DNA of 64,000 nt from Pseudomonas gingeri. GTDB lineage: Bacteria; Pseudomonadota; Gammaproteobacteria; Pseudomonadales; Pseudomonadaceae. Within the stretch, counting starts at the first letter, position 1; the number at the start of each line of letters is the position of its first letter. Under the pieces are notes generated by a model. That model made no database searches, was not told where the DNA came from, and saw only the letters and a list, made by a program, of their open reading frames with translations. The stretch covers positions 62,001 to 126,000 of the forward strand of contig NZ_JACAOR010000013.1 in NCBI RefSeq assembly GCF_013386115.1, written 5' to 3'. The translations under genes were made by a program, and so were the position numbers. Positions 60,316 to 64,000 of this stretch are shown here, in pieces.

Positions 60316-61245
60316 CTAGTCCTGTGTGCGCTTGAAGACGTAGAACAGGTTCGGCTCGCTGACCATGTACACGGTCCCTTCCTCGTCCATGGTCACGCCC
60401 TCGGCGCGGGGAATGGTATTTTTCAAGCCGTTGAAACCGCCCAGCAAGGTCATGAAACTGACCTGTTCGCCCTTCTCGTCCAGCTCCAGCAACAGATGCG
60501 AGTCTGCCGACAACGCCAGCATATGGCGGGTCCGCGGATCGATCGCTAGCGCGGAAATATTGCGCATGGCCAGTTGATCGCTCGGCAGCTTCCGCTTCTC
60601 GCCGAACACCTGGATACCGTCGCTTTTCAGGCTGAACAAGGCCGGTGGCCGCTCTTCGCCCAACAGGATCTGCTGGTTGGCGGCGTCCCAGACCACGGCC
60701 TCGAAGGCCTTGTTCTGGTTCTTCGACGGGCCCAGGTCGTGCTGCTGGAAATCCTTGATGTTCAGTTCACGGGTATTGGCATCGACGGTGACGATGGTCA
60801 GGGTATGCATGCGCTCGTCGACGATCGCCATGCGCTCGCCTTCAAGCACCGTCACGGCTTCGGGATTGTTCCAGCCGACCAGCGGGATCTTGCGCAGGAC
60901 ATCGCCTTGCAGGGTCAGCTCGACCAGGAACGGATTCTTGCCCATGACCGAAAACAGCGTTCTGGTACGCGGGTTGTAGCTGACATCGGAAGCTTCGTCC
61001 TTCTCCATGCCCGGCAGCAGCTTGGCGTCGATCACCGCGCGATAACCCGGCAGCCAGATACTGTCCTTGCGCTCGGCCGGAGTTTCAAAACGCTCCTTGA
61101 CCCACAGCACGCCGCGGTCCTCCCAGTGCATCGGCACAGACACGCCGGCACCGATCACGACCACCAGCAACAGCCAGTAATACCAACGCAACGCGAAACG
61201 GGAACGACGGGCGGAAGGCGAAGCAGGGGGCGATTGGGAGGCCAT
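60316..61245 (-). CDS. SdiA-regulated/YjiK-like membrane-anchored beta-propeller protein
   Basis: The 309-residue product has a basic N-terminus, one membrane helix (about residues 20-40, WYYWLLLVVVIGAGVSVPM) and an exported domain made of repeated beta blades (EASDVSYNPRTRTLFSVMG, NISALAIDPRTRHMLALS, AEGVTMDEEGTVYMVSEPN). This pattern matches the SdiA-regulated (YjiK) family, whose function is not known. It would sit on the periplasmic side of the inner membrane. Confidence 0.82.
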   Translation of the reverse strand: MASQSPPASPSARRSRFALRWYYWLLLVVVIGAGVSVPMHWEDRGVLWVKERFETPAERKDSIWLPGYRAVIDAKLLPGMEKDEASDVSYNPRTRTLFSVMGKNPFLVELTLQGDVLRKIPLVGWNNPEAVTVLEGERMAIVDERMHTLTIVTVDANTRELNIKDFQQHDLGPSKNQNKAFEAVVWDAANQQILLGEERPPALFSLKSDGIQVFGEKRKLPSDQLAMRNISALAIDPRTRHMLALSADSHLLLELDEKGEQVSFMTLLGGFNGLKNTIPRAEGVTMDEEGTVYMVSEPNLFYVFKRTQD

Positions 61246-61406
61246 GTGAGGGCTGTTTCCTGATTTTTATGACGTTTGGACAACACACTGTAGGCAAGGC
61301 ACAACGACCAGCCGGGAAATTATCCAGACAGGATGTGAAAAAAACGGCAAAAGGCAGGAAACAGGGGGACAAATCAAACGTGGAGCGTGGAAGTGATTCA
61401 GGCGTC

Positions 61407-61511
61407 TGTGGGAGCCTGGCTTACCAGAACACCGGACCGCCGCGAAGAGCCCCTTGAGGCCGCTGAAAGCTTCGCGGCGATGCGGCGCTCCGACGAGCCC
61501 GCTCCCACAGT
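61407..61511. repeat. Degenerate REP pair
   Basis: TGTGGGAGCCTGGCTTACC and GACGAGCCCGCTCCCACAG, in opposite orientation, flank a GC-rich stretch next to the end of the FAH gene. The rest of the 269-base gap (61246-61514) shows no gene. Confidence 0.6.
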
Positions 61512-61514
61512 TTT

Positions 61515-62180
61515 TTAGCGGACGCTGCTGCTGAAGGTGCTGACGTTCGGCAGTTCCAGCACCAGTTCGTCACCGGCGTTGAGCGGACCGACACCTGCCG
61601 GCGTGCCGGTCAGGATCACATCACCGGCCTGCAACGAGAAGCACGCGGCCATGTACTGGATCATCGGCACGATCGGGTTGAGCATGTCGCTGCTGATGCC
61701 GTCCTGGCGTACCTGGCCATTGATGGTCAGGCGGATGCCGATCTGGGTCAGGTCGGGAAAGGTGCTGCCCACCACGAACGGCGCGATCACCGCCGCGCCA
61801 TCGAACGACTTGGCGATTTCCCACGGCAGGCCCTTGGACTTCAGCTCGGCCTGCTTGTCACGCAGGGTCAGGTCCAGCGCCGGGGCGAAACCGGAAATCG
61901 CGTCGAGCACTTCTTCCTTGCTCGGCTTGGTCGACAACGGCTTGCCGATCAGGACGGCGATTTCCGCCTCGTAATGCACCGAGCCGCGATCGGCCGGGAT
62001 GCTGAAACCACCCTCGATCGGCACGACGCAGCTGCCCGGCTTGATGAACAGCAGCGGCTCGGTAGGCACCGGATTATCCAGTTCCTTGGCGTGTTCGGCG
62101 TAGTTACGACCGATGCAGACCACCTTGCCCAGGGGAAAGTGAATGCGGGTACCGTCGACATACTGGTGCTGATAGCTCAT
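61515..62180 (-). CDS. Fumarylacetoacetate hydrolase family protein
   Basis: The 221-residue product is a single FAH domain: GKVVCIGRNYAEHAKEL, FIKPGSCVVPIEGG, then the metal ligands in VHYEAEIAVLIGK and ALDLTLRDKQAELK, and DVILTGTPAGVGPL near the end. Small FAH proteins of this type act as acylpyruvases or oxaloacetate tautomerase/decarboxylases. The gene lies 40 bases downstream of the D-2-hydroxyglutarate dehydrogenase on the same strand, so a role in clearing 2-oxo acids is plausible. Confidence 0.88.
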   Translation of the reverse strand: MSYQHQYVDGTRIHFPLGKVVCIGRNYAEHAKELDNPVPTEPLLFIKPGSCVVPIEGGFSIPADRGSVHYEAEIAVLIGKPLSTKPSKEEVLDAISGFAPALDLTLRDKQAELKSKGLPWEIAKSFDGAAVIAPFVVGSTFPDLTQIGIRLTINGQVRQDGISSDMLNPIVPMIQYMAACFSLQAGDVILTGTPAGVGPLNAGDELVLELPNVSTFSSSVR

Positions 62181-62220
62181 TGACCGACTCCTGATCTGTT
62201 TTATCGTCGTGACGCGAGGT

Positions 62221-63615
62221 TCAAACCGCGAAAATCTTGCCCGGGTTCATGATCCCGTTAGGATCGAACACCGCCTTGATCGCCTTCATGTATTCGATTT
62301 CAGCCGGGGAACGGCTGTAGGTCAGGTAATCGCGCTTGGTCATGCCCACGCCGTGCTCGGCGGAAATCGAACCGTTGTACTTCTCGACGGTCTCGAATAC
62401 CCACTTGTTGACGGTGGCGCACTTGGCGAAGAACTCGTCCTTGCTCAGGTTTTCCGGCTTGAGGATGTTCAGGTGCAGGTTGCCGTCGCCGATGTGGCCG
62501 AACCAGACGATTTCGAAGTCCGGATAGTGTTCACCGACGATCGCATCGATTTCCTTGAGGAAGCCCGGCACTTTCGACACGGTGACCGAGATGTCGTTCT
62601 TGTACGGCGTCCAGTGGGAGATGGTTTCGGAGATGTACTCGCGCAATTTCCAGAGATTCTGCAACTGCTGCTCGCTCTGGCTCATCACGCCATCGACCAC
62701 CCAGCCCTGCTCCACGCAGTGCTCGAAGGTCGCCAGGGCATCGTTGGCCACTTCTTCGGTGGTCGCTTCGAACTCCAGCAGCGCGTAGAACGGGCAGTCG
62801 GTTTCGAACGGTGCCGGCACATCGCCACGGCCGAGGACCTTGGCCAGCGCCTTGTCGGAGAAGAACTCGAAGGCGGTCAAGTCCAGCTTGCTCTGGAAGG
62901 CGTGCAGCACCGGCATGATCGAGTCGAAATCGGGGGCGCCGAGGACCATGCAGGTCAGGTTCTTCGGTGCACGGTCCAGGCGCATGGTCGCTTCGACCAC
63001 GAAGCCCAGGGTGCCTTCGGCGCCGATGAACAGCTGGCGCAGGTCATAGCCGGTGGCGTTCTTGATCAGGTCCTTGTTCAGTTCCAGCACATCGCCCTTG
63101 CCGGTGACGACCTTCATGCCAGCCACCCAGTTGCGGGTCATGCCATAGCGAATCACCTTGATCCCGCCGGCATTGGTGCCGATATTGCCGCCAATCTGGC
63201 TGGAGCCCGCCGAGGCGAAGTCCACCGGATAGTACAGGCCGTGTTCCTCGGCCTGGTTCTGCAACTGCTCGGTGACCACGCCCGGCTGGCAGACCGCGGT
63301 GCGGTCGGTCAGGTTGATGTCGAGGATCTGGTTCATATAGTCGAACGACACCACCACTTCGCCATTGGCGGCCACGGCGGCGGCGGACAGGCCGGTTCGG
63401 CCGCCCGACGGCACCAGCGCGACGCGGTGCTGGTTGGCCCAGCGCACGATGGCCTGGACCTGCTCGATGGTCTTCGGAAACACGATGGCCGTCGGCGCCG
63501 GCGCGAAATGTTTCGTCCAATCCTTGCCGTAAGCATTCAGGGAGTCAGCATCGGTCAGCACCTTGCCAGGCTCAACCAGGGTCTTCAGCTCATCAATCAG
63601 GGCAGGATTGGTCAT
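62221..63615 (-). CDS. d2hgdh: FAD-linked D-2-hydroxyglutarate dehydrogenase
   Basis: The 464-residue product is a type 4 FAD oxidase/dehydrogenase. The FAD domain shows VPSGGRTGLSAAAVAANGEVVVSFD and ASAGSSQIGGNIGTNAGGIKVIRYG. The C-terminal domain has the metal and substrate motif WFGHIGDGNLHLNIL and ISAEHGVG. It is divergent from serA; in Pseudomonas the enzyme removes the D-2-hydroxyglutarate made by SerA and so pulls serine synthesis forward. ATG 63615 gives the usual start MTNPALIDELK; an ATG 30 bases upstream is less likely. Confidence 0.92.
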   Translation of the reverse strand: MTNPALIDELKTLVEPGKVLTDADSLNAYGKDWTKHFAPAPTAIVFPKTIEQVQAIVRWANQHRVALVPSGGRTGLSAAAVAANGEVVVSFDYMNQILDINLTDRTAVCQPGVVTEQLQNQAEEHGLYYPVDFASAGSSQIGGNIGTNAGGIKVIRYGMTRNWVAGMKVVTGKGDVLELNKDLIKNATGYDLRQLFIGAEGTLGFVVEATMRLDRAPKNLTCMVLGAPDFDSIMPVLHAFQSKLDLTAFEFFSDKALAKVLGRGDVPAPFETDCPFYALLEFEATTEEVANDALATFEHCVEQGWVVDGVMSQSEQQLQNLWKLREYISETISHWTPYKNDISVTVSKVPGFLKEIDAIVGEHYPDFEIVWFGHIGDGNLHLNILKPENLSKDEFFAKCATVNKWVFETVEKYNGSISAEHGVGMTKRDYLTYSRSPAEIEYMKAIKAVFDPNGIMNPGKIFAV

Positions 63616-63689
63616 CGACAGAACTCTCGAACATTTCATGGTCACCCTGAGAACGCTTCACGTCGCAGAATGAGTGTTTGCGGGTCGCA

Positions 63690-63701
63690 TATGCTAGCAT
63701 A
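63690..63701. promoter_or_regulatory. Palindrome in the serA / d2hgdh divergent promoter region
   Basis: TATGCTAGCATA is a perfect 12-base palindrome, extended by GC on both sides with two mismatches. Read on either strand it offers a -10-like TATGCT, so it may be a shared operator or overlapping divergent promoters. Confidence 0.45.
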
Positions 63702-63817
63702 CGCACCCCGCAGAAGCGTGCTATCAGGCCGATCTGCGGTGCCGGCGATCACGCCGTGGGGTCAGCTCAAGCTGTCCATTTCCCTGCCATTTTTCTCCGG
63801 GACACAGGTTTACGCAG

Positions 63818-64000
63818 ATGAGCAAGACTTCTCTCGATAAGAGCAAGATCAAGTTCCTTCTTCTCGAAGGCGTCCACCAATCCGCAGTCGACGTCCTCAA
63901 GGCCGCCGGGTACGTCAACATCGAGTACCACACCAAATCCCTGCCGGATGCCGAGCTGAAGGAAAAGATCGCCGATGCCCACTTCATCGGCATTCGCTCC
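63818..64000 (+). CDS. serA: D-3-phosphoglycerate dehydrogenase (partial, N-terminus only)
   Basis: The first 61 residues are present (MSKTSLDKSKIKFLLLEGVH then QSAVDVLKAAGYVNIEYHTK), ending HFIGIRS at the window edge. This N-terminus, with LLLEGVHQSA and the GIRS segment, is that of SerA, which oxidises 3-phosphoglycerate to start serine synthesis and can also reduce 2-oxoglutarate to D-2-hydroxyglutarate. The divergent neighbour d2hgdh supports the call. Confidence 0.93.
   Translation, partial: MSKTSLDKSKIKFLLLEGVHQSAVDVLKAAGYVNIEYHTKSLPDAELKEKIADAHFIGIRS

Overview
The window is chromosomal DNA of a Pseudomonas, most likely of the P. fluorescens/protegens/chlororaphis group. The evidence is the GC-rich codon use, many dispersed REP elements with a GCGGGCAAGCCCGC-type core, and a gene order that I recall from the P. 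aeruginosa chromosome between mtgA and serA (mtgA, rpoH, ftsXEY, M16 proteases, rsmD, lao genes, coaD, ferredoxin, mutM, ilvD, folA, thyA, lgt, ptsP, rppH, ilvA, rpiA, D-2-hydroxyglutarate dehydrogenase, serA). Several blocks interrupt this backbone. No tRNA, rRNA, CRISPR array, prophage or intact insertion sequence was seen.

Layout. 1-2100: a DUF423 fragment, mtgA and rpoH, which has an AlgU/sigmaE-type promoter. 2093-5219: the ftsY-ftsE-ftsX operon. 5394-11778: two tandem M16 protease pairs (each an active plus an inactive-type subunit) flanking rsmD. 11857-14914: a YheT hydrolase, an unrecognised 327-residue protein and a mercaptopyruvate sulfurtransferase. 14955-19518: a laoR-laoCBA set for long-chain alcohol/aldehyde oxidation. 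19634-24013: coaD, ferredoxin, a small exported protein, mutM, an HDOD protein and rlmI. 24067-25659: a SagB-like dehydrogenase remnant and an MFS exporter. 25941-34168: ilvD, pchP, tcyP, folA and the DUF2868/DUF3482 pair.

34229-39622 is the most interesting part. It is a minus-strand cassette with a 52-residue precursor peptide (39464-39622), a HlyD-type adaptor, a C39 peptidase-ABC exporter with an intact catalytic triad, and an LpxL/HtrB-like acyltransferase whose start overlaps the exporter stop. A duplicated dockerin/EF-hand-like protein lies downstream. The peptide has a double-glycine-type leader and a 27-residue core with two GxxxG steps. I read this as a microcin-like, possibly lipid-modified, peptide system; the modification is inference.

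39811-46545: a 2-aminoethylphosphonate-type uptake and degradation cluster (LysR regulator, ABC transporter, FAD oxidoreductase, HD-domain oxygenase) with no phosphonatase genes nearby. 46562-49572: a CadA-type metal ATPase with a duplicated His/Cys-rich N-terminus and a divergent CadR. 49688-64000: backbone genes thyA, lgt, a TauE/SafE permease, an NRDE protein, ptsP, rppH, a HAD phosphatase, ilvA, rpiA, a YjiK-like protein, a FAH-family enzyme, D-2-hydroxyglutarate dehydrogenase and the start of serA. Nearly every convergent gene pair is separated by a REP element, palindrome or hairpin.
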